Assembly (NCBI GenBank): GCA_015491905.1
Contig: WGGC01000029.1
Coordinates: 1 to 64,000, forward strand
Length of the DNA stretch: 64,000 nt
Origin: Bacteroidales bacterium
GTDB taxonomy: Bacteria; Bacteroidota; Bacteroidia; Bacteroidales; F082
Direction: 5' to 3'
The first letter of the stretch is position 1; every line of letters starts with the position of its first letter. Under the pieces are notes generated by a model. It was not told the origin of the DNA and ran no database searches. It worked only from the letters and a program-made list of their open reading frames with translations. The translations under genes were made by a program, and so were the position numbers. Positions 26,291 through 35,615 of the stretch are shown one piece after another.

Positions 26291-27082
26291 ATGAAAAAAA
26301 ATAATACATATCAAATTTTTGCTGGTATTGCTGCTATTTTAATAATAGTTGTTTACTTTATTCCTATGTGGCATGTTGCACTGCAAAGTATTCAATATCC
26401 TAAATCTATGTATCCCCGAGGAATACGTATTGATTTTGCTTTCAATGGTGTTTATAATGGCTGTAAAGGAGAAAAAGAGCGAAAAGAACTATCCCAAAGT
26501 CAGCAAGGTGCTGATTGTTTGACCGAAATGAATGCTATTAATCATTTTATAGGCATGTATCATATTGTTCCTGGTGTTAACGAAGATAAATCTCGCCAAT
26601 TTCCTATTTATTATGTTTTTGATACAAAAAAAACTAGTAGTGGTAAGGAAATTATAAATCCTAAAACTAATGAGCCCATAAGAGTAAATGTTACTCCGAA
26701 AGCACTATTATTTCTTGATGGAATAATGCATGGTTCTCCTTATATTTTTGGATTTTTTATTTTATTAACATTGATTTTTATATTTGTCAGGAAAAGAGCT
26801 GTTATATGGGCTGCAATTATACCGGCACTGGTTCCATTTTATTTTCTTGGGGTTTTTATTTATTATCTCTATTGGTATGGACATCATTTGAGTATGCATG
26901 GTGGTGGGGCTTTTAGGGGTATAAAACCATTTATGCCAACAGTTTTTGGTGAAGGTAAAGTTGCACAATTTACAACAGAATCATACCCCTATTTTGGATT
27001 TTTTGTAGCACTACTCGTTACTGCCCTCTTGATTATTGCTATTATTTTAAAAGTTAAATCATTAAAAACTCAAAATAAATAA
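26291..27082 (+). CDS. nosB: NosB-like membrane protein
   Basis: This 263-residue integral membrane protein has about four membrane helices (about 7-26, 150-168, 171-195 and 237-258) and a large loop after the first helix. A His-rich stretch, YGHHLSMHGGG, follows helix 3. A membrane protein between nosZ and nosD is a hallmark of clade II nos clusters and is called NosB; its function is not well known. The His/Met-rich segment could touch copper, but that is speculation. Confidence 0.75.
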   Translation: MKKNNTYQIFAGIAAILIIVVYFIPMWHVALQSIQYPKSMYPRGIRIDFAFNGVYNGCKGEKERKELSQSQQGADCLTEMNAINHFIGMYHIVPGVNEDKSRQFPIYYVFDTKKTSSGKEIINPKTNEPIRVNVTPKALLFLDGIMHGSPYIFGFFILLTLIFIFVRKRAVIWAAIIPALVPFYFLGVFIYYLYWYGHHLSMHGGGAFRGIKPFMPTVFGEGKVAQFTTESYPYFGFFVALLVTALLIIAIILKVKSLKTQNK

Positions 27083-27092
27083 TAAACATTAA

Positions 27093-28487
27093 GTGATAAT
27101 TTTTCGATTTTCGCCTTGGTTTAAAATTTTATTCATTTGGAATAATGTTATTAAAGTAGTGGAAAGAAGTTTACAAATAAGTTTTATAAAGATTATTTTC
27201 GGTCTTTTGGTTTTTCTTCCTCTAGCAGGTAATACTCAAACTGTTACCCCCGGACTGTTATCTCCAACAGATACTAACTTTCTTTCTAAAGATACCATTT
27301 TGCTTCAGCCTTTGATTAATAATGCAGCACCAGGAGATACTATATTTCTTAAGGGTGCCATTTACAAAGGGCCTGCTGTTATTTCTACTAATAATGTTGT
27401 TATTGATGGTGGTAACCATGCTATTGTGGATGCTGGAAAAAAAGGTTCTGTTTTTTTAATTCAAGCTGATAGTGTTACCATTCAAAATATGATTATTCAA
27501 AACTCTGGTGGCTCCTTTGATAAATTAAATTCCGGGGTACGTCTGAAGGGGAATTATAATACTATTAAAAACTGTAGAATTAGAGAAACCTTGTTTGGAA
27601 TAGATATATGGCAAAGTAATTTTAATAAAATTATTCACAATGATATTAGTTCTAAAACAAGCAGGTCAACCGCAATTAAAGGCGATGCAATTAGACTATG
27701 GTATTCTAAACATAATCAAATTATAGGAAATTATTGGCATGGTGTACGCGACATGGTTGTTTGGTATTCGGCTGTAAACCTATTTCAGGAAAATAAAGGC
27801 GAAGGAAACAGATATGGTATTCATTTCATGTATTCTCATAATAATAGAATACAAAATAATGTATTACTAAATAACTCTGTCGGAATATTTTTAATGTATA
27901 GTGAGCGTACTATTGTTTCTGGTAATTTAATTAAAGGAAATCATATTGGAAGTGGGATGTGTATTGGAATGAAAGAAACTTCCTCCAATCAAATATTAAA
28001 TAATCGGTTAATATATTCTACTGAAGGTATCCATATTGATGTGTCACCTTACGTACCATCACAGAAGAATACAATAGAAGGTAATGAAATAGCTTTCTGT
28101 GTAACGGGGGTTTATTTTCATACTAATCAGAAGGGAAACCTATTTAAGCATAATTACTTCCATAATAACTTAACACAAGTTTATCCTGAAGTAACAACAG
28201 CTCGTTATAATACATGGCAATATAACTATTGGGATGATTATGAGGGGTTTGATAAAAATCATGACAATGTTGGTGATGTCCCTTATGTGCTTTTATCATA
28301 TGTCGAATATCTATGGGATTTTAATCCTAATGTAAAGTTTTTCTTTGGTGCCCCTGTTATTGCAGTGCTGAATTTTATTGAGAGACTTGCTCCTTTTTCT
28401 AAACCTAAATTTGTTTTAGAAGATAAAACACCCCTTTTCCATTGGGAAGAAAGGGAATATTTTAAACAAAATTCTACTGAAAAATAA
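27093..28487 (+). CDS. nosD: NosD, periplasmic copper-site maturation protein
   Basis: NosD works with the NosFY ABC transporter to assemble the CuZ cluster of NosZ. The protein is a right-handed beta helix with many NNxI/GNxI turns (IKNCRIRETLFGIDIW, NRYGIHFMYSHNNRI) typical of CASH/NosD repeats. A Sec signal lies at about 30-50 (IIFGLLVFLPLAGNTQT). The open frame starts at a GTG (27093), which puts ~25 residues before the signal. A second GTG at 27159 would give a normal signal length, so the start is uncertain. It is 10 nt after nosB. Confidence 0.9.
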   Translation: MIIFRFSPWFKILFIWNNVIKVVERSLQISFIKIIFGLLVFLPLAGNTQTVTPGLLSPTDTNFLSKDTILLQPLINNAAPGDTIFLKGAIYKGPAVISTNNVVIDGGNHAIVDAGKKGSVFLIQADSVTIQNMIIQNSGGSFDKLNSGVRLKGNYNTIKNCRIRETLFGIDIWQSNFNKIIHNDISSKTSRSTAIKGDAIRLWYSKHNQIIGNYWHGVRDMVVWYSAVNLFQENKGEGNRYGIHFMYSHNNRIQNNVLLNNSVGIFLMYSERTIVSGNLIKGNHIGSGMCIGMKETSSNQILNNRLIYSTEGIHIDVSPYVPSQKNTIEGNEIAFCVTGVYFHTNQKGNLFKHNYFHNNLTQVYPEVTTARYNTWQYNYWDDYEGFDKNHDNVGDVPYVLLSYVEYLWDFNPNVKFFFGAPVIAVLNFIERLAPFSKPKFVLEDKTPLFHWEEREYFKQNSTEK

Positions 28488-28530
28488 TTTATCTAAAAAA
28501 ATTAATCTATAATCTGGTATTTTTACAATA

Positions 28531-28938
28531 ATGTATAAAAGGTTTATCGCAATATTATTTTTGTTTTTTTATTTGGCATTTCTGTTTGTGCCTGCACTTC
28601 CTTTTATTCATTATTACTTATTCTCTTCCCATTCAACCTTTCAACAAAATGGTAATATGAAGAGGTTTAATAACAATGAAGATACACATACCGGAGATAC
28701 TGCTTATTTACTTGCCTTAATTAAGAGTGCAAAAAAGCATCAAGCAGGAAAAAAGAATGAGAATCCGCCACCATCTTCTAATAGCGAGATAAATAATCTT
28801 ATTTATTTAAATAATGTAGATGCTGTTTTTTTTGTTGAAACTGATGCTTCACAAATTCATTTTATTCAGATCAATAAGACCTTACTGTGGCGATATCTAA
28901 CCGTAACCAGCCCCCCACCTAATAAAAAAGTGATTTAG
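28531..28938 (+). CDS. Hypothetical single-helix protein between nosD and the copper receptor gene
   Basis: I do not recognise a family. The 135-residue protein has an N-terminal membrane helix or uncleaved signal (about 5-31). A hydrophilic middle rich in Lys and Asn holds NENPPPSSNS, and the C-terminal half has a small strand/helix pattern ending TSPPPNKKVI. It lacks heme and obvious metal motifs, though His is frequent near the helix. Small proteins of this layout often precede TonB-dependent receptor genes in Bacteroidota. A link to copper uptake is inference from position. Confidence 0.6.
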   Translation: MYKRFIAILFLFFYLAFLFVPALPFIHYYLFSSHSTFQQNGNMKRFNNNEDTHTGDTAYLLALIKSAKKHQAGKKNENPPPSSNSEINNLIYLNNVDAVFFVETDASQIHFIQINKTLLWRYLTVTSPPPNKKVI

Positions 28939-29370
28939 ACAAAATCAAAATATTTATTTTCTTTTATTTGTTAAGACAAAATCATATATGTTAATACGTT
29001 ATATGGTTTTTATATGACCGTGAATAAAATTATAGTTATATAATATTTTCGGTAAAAATTTCATAAACTTTTAAAAGAAAAACGAATATAAATTTAAAGT
29101 AACATGAATATTTTTAAAATTAAATAGTTGTTATGCAGATTATATAACAAAATGCTCGTTAAGTCATTTTGCTTGTAACAATGGTAAATGCTGAAATTAC
29201 AGCATAACGAGTTCATTGAGTGGAATGAAGATATGCTGTATTTATTTGAATATTACATGTTACCAGTTAAAAAAATCATTAATAAAAAATAAAGATTTAA
29301 ATATTGAAAAGGTACTTTTTAAAAGTGTAGTTATAAACTTTCAATGTTTTAATTTGACAAAAGGATAAAA
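28939..29370 (+). promoter_or_regulatory. Intergenic region with a structured segment before the copper receptor gene
   Basis: This is a 432-bp gap. From 29155 to 29229 there are nested dyads: CTCGTTA (29155-29161) with TAACGAG (29205-29211); TGCTG (29189-29193) with CAGCA (29200-29204), directly inside the first; and TTCATT (29212-29217) with AATGAA (29224-29229). GGTAA (29183-29187) and TTACC (29260-29264) may also pair. This looks like a folded leader. It lacks the conserved cobalamin riboswitch boxes. The rest is AT-rich. Confidence 0.4.
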
Positions 29371-31449
29371 ATGAAAAATAAATATATTATATTGTTATTT
29401 AGCCTGATTCTAATTTCTTTGGAATCATGGGCTCAGATGGCATTAACATCATCGGATACCTTAAATCTGGATGAAATATTAATTACAGGAAGCAAAAAAA
29501 AATCTATTAATCGTAAAGATATAAATGGAAAAATTCTTGAACTTCAAAATCCTCATGATGGGGGAGAGTTATTTATAAATCAGCCTGGTTTTGGTATTGT
29601 TAAAAAAGGAAACTATGCTATGGAACCTGTTTTAAGGGGCTTTAAATATCGACAGTTAAACATTCAGTTTGATGGTGGTGTACATAGTACTAATGCATGT
29701 CCCAATAGGATGGATCCTGCAATTTCACAGATTTCTGTTGAGGACATCCAGCGTATAGAAGTTGTTTATGGCCCTTATAGCGTTAGGTTTGGCCCTGTTT
29801 TTGGAGGAATAATTAATGTTGTAAGCAAAAGGCCTTTACGGGGATCAAGAGCTTTTGCAAGTTCTGTTACGGCCGGATATCAATCTAATGGCAATAACTT
29901 TTATTCTGATTTTTTCACACAAGTGGTGAAGAAAAGATTTGATTTCTCTGCTAATATTGGGTATAAAAATTATGGAAATTATAAAAGCGGTTCGGGAGAA
30001 ACTATTATGTCTTCCTTTAAACGAACCGGCTATACAACACGCTTAGGCTATAATATTTCTGATAAACAACGATTACAATTTACACTCAGGCAAAGTTTTG
30101 CAAGAGATGTTTTATATGCCGGTTTGCCTATGGATGCTGATGAAGATAACAGTAGTATTTTATCTTTAGATTATGGTGTGTCTGATATATCTAAATCTGT
30201 TTTTTCTTTAAAATTTAAACTGTATGGTTCTTTTATTACACATTTAATGTCAAATAAAAGAAGGCCTAATTATAAATATACTCATGCAAACACGCCACTT
30301 ACTGCACAAGATATTGGTGGGCGTACAGAACTGGGAATAAGTACCGGCGTAAGAAATGTTTTATATACAGGAATAGATTTTAGGCATATCGGCAAAAACG
30401 GGTCGCGAACACGTGAAGTATTTATTAATGCATGTACAGGAATGGTGTTACCACAGCCAAAAACTTTTACTGATAAGGTTTGGCAAAATTCATCAACTAA
30501 TGATTTTGGAATTTTTCTTGAAAATAAATATTCTATTTCTAAATCATTAACATGGCTTACAGGTTTGCGTTTGGATGAAGTAACCTATTCCATTCTTGAT
30601 CCTTCAAATGATTTTAAAGTTTTATATAATGGTGATATAAAACCAAAGGGTCGACTTTTGCCGGAAATTACAACAAGTTTAACCTGGAATCTAAATTCTA
30701 GCACAACTCTTCAAATTTCATCAGCACGTGCTAGCAGAACTCCCGACCTGTCCGAACTATTTATAAACCATTTAAGCATTGGAGCTGATGCTTACGAATA
30801 TATTGGGAACCCAGGTCTTAAAGATGAGATTAATTACCAAACGGATTTAAGGTTAGAAAAAGATTTTAAAAATGTAAGTTTATATTCAGATGTTTTTGTT
30901 TCATTTTTAAAAAATTATATTACCGCAAGAGTCGATTCATCTGTTATTCGGAAGTTTATGCCATGCAAGCAACCAAAGTATACTAAAAAATTTACAAATA
31001 TTGGTAAAGCTTTTAAAGCCGGATTTGAAGTTGGTTTGAATTGGAAAATGAATCGCTATATTTTGTATGATTTGTCAGCTTCTTATACTTATGCTCAAAA
31101 TATTAGCTGGAATGAACCTCTTCCTGAAATAGAGCCATTCACAATTGTTTCGGGAATAGCGTACAATACTACCAAATTTAATTCAAGATTGGATGTGCGC
31201 ATAGCTGCTAACCAAAATAGAGTGTCTGCAAGTTTTAATGAGCCTAAAACTCCAGGATATGCGGTTTTTGACTGGTATTTGAATGCCAATATTACTAAAT
31301 CATTGGAATTAAGAATTTCGGTTACAAATATTTTAAACCGAAATTATGTTCAACATTTGAGCCGGGCTTATCGTAATATGAAAAGTAAAAGCCTTTATTT
31401 TGAACCGGGAAGAAGTTTTAATTTTAGTTTGAAATGGAATATTTTATAA
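29371..31449 (+). CDS. nosA: TonB-dependent copper receptor, NosA/OprC type
   Basis: This 692-residue outer-membrane receptor has a Sec signal ending AQM (about 22), a plug domain (residues ~35-160; GGIINVVSK) and a beta barrel ending in Phe/Leu-rich strands (FNFSLKWNIL). Two motifs match the copper site of OprC: CPNRM (C110, M114) and HLM (H291, M293). OprC binds copper through Cys and Met of CxxxM and His and Met of HxM, and the spacing here is almost the same as in OprC. NosA is known to supply copper for N2O reductase in Pseudomonas. Its place inside the nos cluster agrees. A structured leader precedes it. Confidence 0.88.
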   Translation: MKNKYIILLFSLILISLESWAQMALTSSDTLNLDEILITGSKKKSINRKDINGKILELQNPHDGGELFINQPGFGIVKKGNYAMEPVLRGFKYRQLNIQFDGGVHSTNACPNRMDPAISQISVEDIQRIEVVYGPYSVRFGPVFGGIINVVSKRPLRGSRAFASSVTAGYQSNGNNFYSDFFTQVVKKRFDFSANIGYKNYGNYKSGSGETIMSSFKRTGYTTRLGYNISDKQRLQFTLRQSFARDVLYAGLPMDADEDNSSILSLDYGVSDISKSVFSLKFKLYGSFITHLMSNKRRPNYKYTHANTPLTAQDIGGRTELGISTGVRNVLYTGIDFRHIGKNGSRTREVFINACTGMVLPQPKTFTDKVWQNSSTNDFGIFLENKYSISKSLTWLTGLRLDEVTYSILDPSNDFKVLYNGDIKPKGRLLPEITTSLTWNLNSSTTLQISSARASRTPDLSELFINHLSIGADAYEYIGNPGLKDEINYQTDLRLEKDFKNVSLYSDVFVSFLKNYITARVDSSVIRKFMPCKQPKYTKKFTNIGKAFKAGFEVGLNWKMNRYILYDLSASYTYAQNISWNEPLPEIEPFTIVSGIAYNTTKFNSRLDVRIAANQNRVSASFNEPKTPGYAVFDWYLNANITKSLELRISVTNILNRNYVQHLSRAYRNMKSKSLYFEPGRSFNFSLKWNIL

Positions 31450-31542
31450 TTAGAATAAATAAGTAATTAATAACTTATTTATTGATAATATAAAGAATTG
31501 AAGAATAAAAGTTTGTAAATTTACCATTCTAAATTTCAAAAT

Positions 31543-32352
31543 ATGGGGAAACATTCTATTAACCGTAGGCAATTCTTAAAGTCATCATTAATTGCGGTAG
31601 GATCTCTTACTGCCGTTGGTGTAGGAGTTGGTTATCTTCAGAAAGTAACTACTGAAGAGCGAATAAATCAGAAATTTTTACGACCACCAGGTGCTATTAA
31701 AGAAAAAGATTTTATTTATGCTTGTATAAAATGTGGATTATGTATACAAATTTGTCCGGTACATGCTATTAAATTTGCAGGTATTAAAGAAGGTCTTGCT
31801 TACGGCACTCCTTATATTGATGTACGTGAACAGGCCTGCGATTTTTCATGCGATTCTATACAATGTGTTGAAACCTGTCCAACCTCAGCACTTTACTTTG
31901 TGCCTTTTAAAATGGCAGGAGAAAAAGCAATTGAAAAGTATAATTTAACCCATAAAGCTGATGTAAATTATAATCCTTTTCCTGTACAAATAAAAGCTAT
32001 GAAAAGCATTGTGCGAATGGGCAAAGCAAAAATTAATACCGGAACATGTCTGGCATATAAGGGTAAAGGATTTAAAGGCACACCAAGAGGCGATAAATTT
32101 AAAGGTGTAAACCGTTCTCCTTATTCTCAGGATCAGCGTGCAACACCTGTTAGAGATAAATTTTACGATGAAAAAATTTGTCATATTTGTGTTAAAGAAT
32201 GTCCAATAGGTGAAACGGCTATAATACAGAAAAAGAACGACAAGGGGCTGCTTGTCCCTGAGGTTTTGGATGGCTGCACAGGTTGTGGTGTTTGTGTAAT
32301 GGTATGCCCAACGGAAGAGCCAAGTATTGTTATAGAACCAATTAAATCATGA
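31543..32352 (+). CDS. nosG: NosG-like periplasmic ferredoxin
   Basis: NosG is a NapG-like iron-sulfur protein thought to pass electrons from the quinol pool towards NosZ. The 269-residue protein begins with a twin-arginine signal (NRRQFLKS) and has four cysteine clusters for [4Fe-4S] centres: CIKCGLCIQICP, CDFSCDSIQCVETCP, CHICVKECP and CTGCGVCVMVCP. It overlaps nosH by 4 nt. The folded clusters explain the Tat signal, whereas both NosZ-like proteins have Sec signals. Confidence 0.9.
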   Translation: MGKHSINRRQFLKSSLIAVGSLTAVGVGVGYLQKVTTEERINQKFLRPPGAIKEKDFIYACIKCGLCIQICPVHAIKFAGIKEGLAYGTPYIDVREQACDFSCDSIQCVETCPTSALYFVPFKMAGEKAIEKYNLTHKADVNYNPFPVQIKAMKSIVRMGKAKINTGTCLAYKGKGFKGTPRGDKFKGVNRSPYSQDQRATPVRDKFYDEKICHICVKECPIGETAIIQKKNDKGLLVPEVLDGCTGCGVCVMVCPTEEPSIVIEPIKS

Positions 32353-33293
32353 ATGTTATGAATTGGAGAATGAATAAAAATAAACCTTTACCTGCAAAAA
32401 GAAAAGAGGATATTCCATATATTAAGGAAGGTATAACTTTTAAAGAATGGAAAGCTAAAAACGGTAGTGGCCATAAATGGAGATCCATCCGCTGGACTGT
32501 TTTAATTAGCATTAACGTTTTGTTTATTATATCTTTTTCATTGGATTTAGCAATTTTAGAAGGTTCTTTAAGTGGCTCCCGTTTAATTGGTTTTTATTTA
32601 ATGGATCCGTTTAATTCGTTACAAGAATTAGTTATTTCTGCCTATAGTGGGCATTTTGGCTTGTTGACAATGAACTTTGCCATAGGTGCTCTCACTATTT
32701 TATTTTTTTATTTTTTAATGGGCGGACGAACCTATTGTTCCTGGATATGCCCTTATCATTTTCTTGCTGAATGGGGTGATAAACTACATAATTATCTGGT
32801 AAAAAAGAAAAAAATTAAAGAACATAAATTTAATATTTATTTACGTTTTGTTTTTTGGACCGGATTTTTACTTTTAGCCTTATTAACTCAAAACCTGGTA
32901 TTTGAAGATGTTAACCCGGTAGGTATTTTGTCGAGAGCCATGATATATGGACCAGGATTAATTCTTTTATGGGTTCTTGCTTTGCTTATATTTGAGATTG
33001 TTTATAGTAAACGGTTTTGGTGTAGTTATATTTGTCCTATAGGTGCAACGTGGAGTATGGTAGGAAAACTTTCTCCATTTGGCGTTAAGTTTGAACTTGA
33101 TAAGTGTGCACATTGCCGCGATTGTCAGGATGTCTGTGAAGTTCCACATGTACTGTGGTTTGTTGAAAGAGGAAAGGCTACTAAAGTTAGGCATGATGCC
33201 GGGTCGGATTGTACACGTTGTGGCTTATGTATTGATGCTTGTCCTGGAAATGCTTTAAATTATACAATAAAAGGTTGGGATAAAATATTATGA
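32349..33293 (+). CDS. nosH: NosH-like membrane ferredoxin/quinol dehydrogenase
   Basis: NosH is a NapH-like integral membrane protein that forms a quinol-oxidising unit with NosG. The 314-residue protein has about four to five membrane helices, two CxxxCP-type motifs (CSWICP, CSYICP) and two ferredoxin clusters at the C-terminus (CAHCRDCQDVC and CTRCGLCIDACP). It overlaps nosG and nosF by 4 nt each, so the three are translationally coupled. Confidence 0.9.
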   Translation: MNVMNWRMNKNKPLPAKRKEDIPYIKEGITFKEWKAKNGSGHKWRSIRWTVLISINVLFIISFSLDLAILEGSLSGSRLIGFYLMDPFNSLQELVISAYSGHFGLLTMNFAIGALTILFFYFLMGGRTYCSWICPYHFLAEWGDKLHNYLVKKKKIKEHKFNIYLRFVFWTGFLLLALLTQNLVFEDVNPVGILSRAMIYGPGLILLWVLALLIFEIVYSKRFWCSYICPIGATWSMVGKLSPFGVKFELDKCAHCRDCQDVCEVPHVLWFVERGKATKVRHDAGSDCTRCGLCIDACPGNALNYTIKGWDKIL

Positions 33294-33964
33294 TTGATGT
33301 AGATAAACAACTAGTTCGAGCTGAACACTTGACAAAATCTTTTAATGGTGTTGAAGTACTTAAAAAAATTACATTTAATTTTAATGAAGGAGATCGTATA
33401 GCCCTAATTGGACAAAATGGTGCCGGAAAAACGACATTAATTAGGTGTATATTAGGTCAATATGTATTTAATGGAAGTCTGGAAGTACTGGAAAAAAATC
33501 CAAGGACAGATCGTGTTAATATTTTAAAGGAAGTTGGTTTTGTTCCACAAATACCACCTCCGCTAAAATTAACTGTTCGTGAATTATTGAAATTTTATAG
33601 TACATTAAGTAATACCTCAGCTGATGAATATATTGATATTGCTGAGAGTCTGGGACTGAAGATTAAAGAATCGTTTAAAAAACCTTTTTTGGCGCTTTCT
33701 GGTGGAATGAAACAGAAACTGTTAGTATCATTTGCACTGGGTAAAAAACCAACAATTTTAATTATGGATGAGCCGTCTGCAAATTTAGACCCGGCTGCCA
33801 GAGAGATTTTCTTTGATTATTTAGGTAAGTATAATAAAGAGGCTTTGCTTTTGCTTAGTAGTCATAGAATGGATGAAATTAAAAATCTTGTTAACCGTGT
33901 AATTGAAATGGATTTTGGTAATATTGTTGTTGATAAAAAATTCTCTGATATACCATTTGTCTGA
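33290..33964 (+). CDS. nosF: NosF, ABC transporter ATPase
   Basis: NosF is the ATPase of the NosDFY complex that matures CuZ. The 224-residue protein has Walker A GQNGAGKTT (about 41-49), signature LSGGMKQK, Walker B ILIMDEP and the switch His in SSHRMDE. The length is normal. Its start overlaps the nosH stop. In this cluster nosL lies between nosF and its partner nosY. Confidence 0.93.
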   Translation: MIDVDKQLVRAEHLTKSFNGVEVLKKITFNFNEGDRIALIGQNGAGKTTLIRCILGQYVFNGSLEVLEKNPRTDRVNILKEVGFVPQIPPPLKLTVRELLKFYSTLSNTSADEYIDIAESLGLKIKESFKKPFLALSGGMKQKLLVSFALGKKPTILIMDEPSANLDPAAREIFFDYLGKYNKEALLLLSSHRMDEIKNLVNRVIEMDFGNIVVDKKFSDIPFV

Positions 33965-33977
33965 TAAATTATAAATT

Positions 33978-34092
33978 GTAAACATATGAAACGTCCATGT
34001 TTGAATAATTATTAAATCGCACAGGAAAATGATTATTCAATCATGGTAAGTTCCATGTGACCAATGAAATATAAAATTATAAACACATGAAA
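33978..34092 (+). repeat. Dispersed structured element, copy 3 (over nosL start)
   Basis: This shorter copy lacks the inner CCCTGTGAAA hairpin (only GCACAGG remains), but it keeps the outer dyad (CCATGTTTGAATAATT against GATTATTCAATCATGG). CATGTG (34054-34059) pairs perfectly with CACATG (34084-34089), which includes the nosL AUG. Compared with copy 2 (CATCTG/CAGATG) this is a compensatory change. The left ATG opens a nine-codon frame. Confidence 0.75.
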
Positions 34093-34590
34093 AAATTATT
34101 CTTTTTTTTATCTATTGTCATTTTTTTGAGTGCTTGTTCTCATAATTCTGATTTTCATCCCCGAAAGGTTAATTATGATAGAGATGTTTGCGCTCAATGT
34201 TTAATGGGAATCGCTGATCAGCCTTATGCGGTTCAGGCCATTAACTCGAGTGGTCAGGTTTTGTGGTTTGACGATATAGGTTGTTTGGTTAACTATACAA
34301 AAACTCCGAGCTGGAAAAAGTTTATTAATAATAGGCCTTATAAAATATGGGTAGGAAACAGTAATGGCGCAAGCGGTGATAAATGGCTTGAATTACAAAA
34401 GGCTTATTTTACTTATGGAAAACATACTCCCATGGGATATGGCTATAGTGCGGTAAAGACTCCTTCTGATTCATCTTTTACTTTTATCCAAGTTGAAAAA
34501 CGAATTATTGAGGGAAAAACAATGAGGGAAGAATTCTTGAAAAAAAACCACATGATGGGTAAAGGAATGAAACATAATAAACAACATTAA
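34087..34590 (+). CDS. nosL: NosL, copper chaperone lipoprotein
   Basis: NosL delivers Cu(I) for N2O reductase assembly. The 167-residue lipoprotein has a lipobox (LSAC, Cys17) and the metal motif CAQCLMG (C35, C38, M40). FDDIGCLV, TYGKHTPMGYG and a Met/His-rich tail (HMMGKGMKHNKQH) also fit a copper protein. The tail may add binding sites. It starts inside the structured element copy 3, so its translation may be controlled separately from nosF and nosY. Confidence 0.9.
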   Translation: MKKLFFFLSIVIFLSACSHNSDFHPRKVNYDRDVCAQCLMGIADQPYAVQAINSSGQVLWFDDIGCLVNYTKTPSWKKFINNRPYKIWVGNSNGASGDKWLELQKAYFTYGKHTPMGYGYSAVKTPSDSSFTFIQVEKRIIEGKTMREEFLKKNHMMGKGMKHNKQH

Positions 34591-34716
34591 TTTTCAGAAA
34601 TTCCCCCTTTTTAAAAAATATTTGTATCTGTTTTGAGGTAAAATACCTTTACACTTGCAATCAACAAGTGAAATTAAATTATAAAAACTAGTTTTTTAAT
34701 AACATATATTAATCAA

Positions 34717-35559
34717 GTGATAAAATTAATAACTAAAGAATTTAGGTCTGTTCTAAAGTTGGATTTGAACCAAACACTTAGGACTAAAGGATTTTGGATA
34801 TATAGCATTCTTTTTGGCGGGTTTATAGCATTCTTATTCGTTTCCGGAATTACAGAAACCCAAATTATTGGATTTGTTGGATTAGGTCGACTAATGGTTA
34901 CTTTTATGCAGGTTTGTATGGTAATTATTCCTATTTATGTTCTGATTACAGTTGTTCGTTCAATTGTAGGAGATAAAGAAAATAATGTTATGGAATATAT
35001 GCTTTCATTACCAGTCTCTTTTAGTGATTTCTTTTGGGGTAAATTTGTTGCTAAATTTATTGTGATTTATATTCCTTTATTTGTTTCTTTACTTTTAGCA
35101 GTAATATGGGGTGCTATTTCTAACCTGGATATTCCATGGAATATGTTTTTCTTGTATAGTGCCTTACTTGCCGCTATGGTTTTCTGCTTTCTTGGAATTG
35201 GAATGTTAATTTCGGTTTATGCTCGTTCACAAGATTTTGCAGTAAGTTTTGCGTTTGTTATTTGGTTGATTCTTGTGGCTTTTATAGACTTACTGTTAAT
35301 GGGGATTTTATTGAAATTTAGGGTAGATCCTCAATGGGTTATTGGTATTGGTATGCTAAATCCATTGCAGGTTTTTAGAGTAGGGGTTTTGGTTTTGTTT
35401 GATCCGAAATTAACAGTTATGGGGCCTGCAGCATATTTTATTTTAGATACCGTTAGCAGAAGTGCCTTTATTGTTTTTTCAATATTATATCCAATATCTA
35501 TTGGCCTTTTATTTGCCTGGTGGGGAAACAGAAGGTTTAATAATAAGGATGTTATATAG
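34717..35559 (+). CDS. nosY: NosY, ABC transporter permease
   Basis: NosY is the membrane subunit that pairs with NosF and NosD. The 280-residue protein has about six membrane helices and the typical VGDKENNVMEYMLSLPVSFSDFFWGKF coupling region (about 88-114). The start is a GTG at 34717. Upstream, two small hairpins lie in the 126-nt gap: AGGTA/TACCT at about 34636-34648, and CACTTG/CAAGTG at 34652-34670. Confidence 0.88.
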   Translation: MIKLITKEFRSVLKLDLNQTLRTKGFWIYSILFGGFIAFLFVSGITETQIIGFVGLGRLMVTFMQVCMVIIPIYVLITVVRSIVGDKENNVMEYMLSLPVSFSDFFWGKFVAKFIVIYIPLFVSLLLAVIWGAISNLDIPWNMFFLYSALLAAMVFCFLGIGMLISVYARSQDFAVSFAFVIWLILVAFIDLLLMGILLKFRVDPQWVIGIGMLNPLQVFRVGVLVLFDPKLTVMGPAAYFILDTVSRSAFIVFSILYPISIGLLFAWWGNRRFNNKDVI

Positions 35560-35615
35560 TTATCTTTAAGCTTTTTTATTTTTTGATGTATTTTATAACC
35601 GATAAAAATTTAAAT

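Noticed and set aside
28939-29370. Cobalamin riboswitch before the TonB-dependent receptor gene
   Set aside because: The conserved B12-box sequences are absent, and the receptor has a copper motif.
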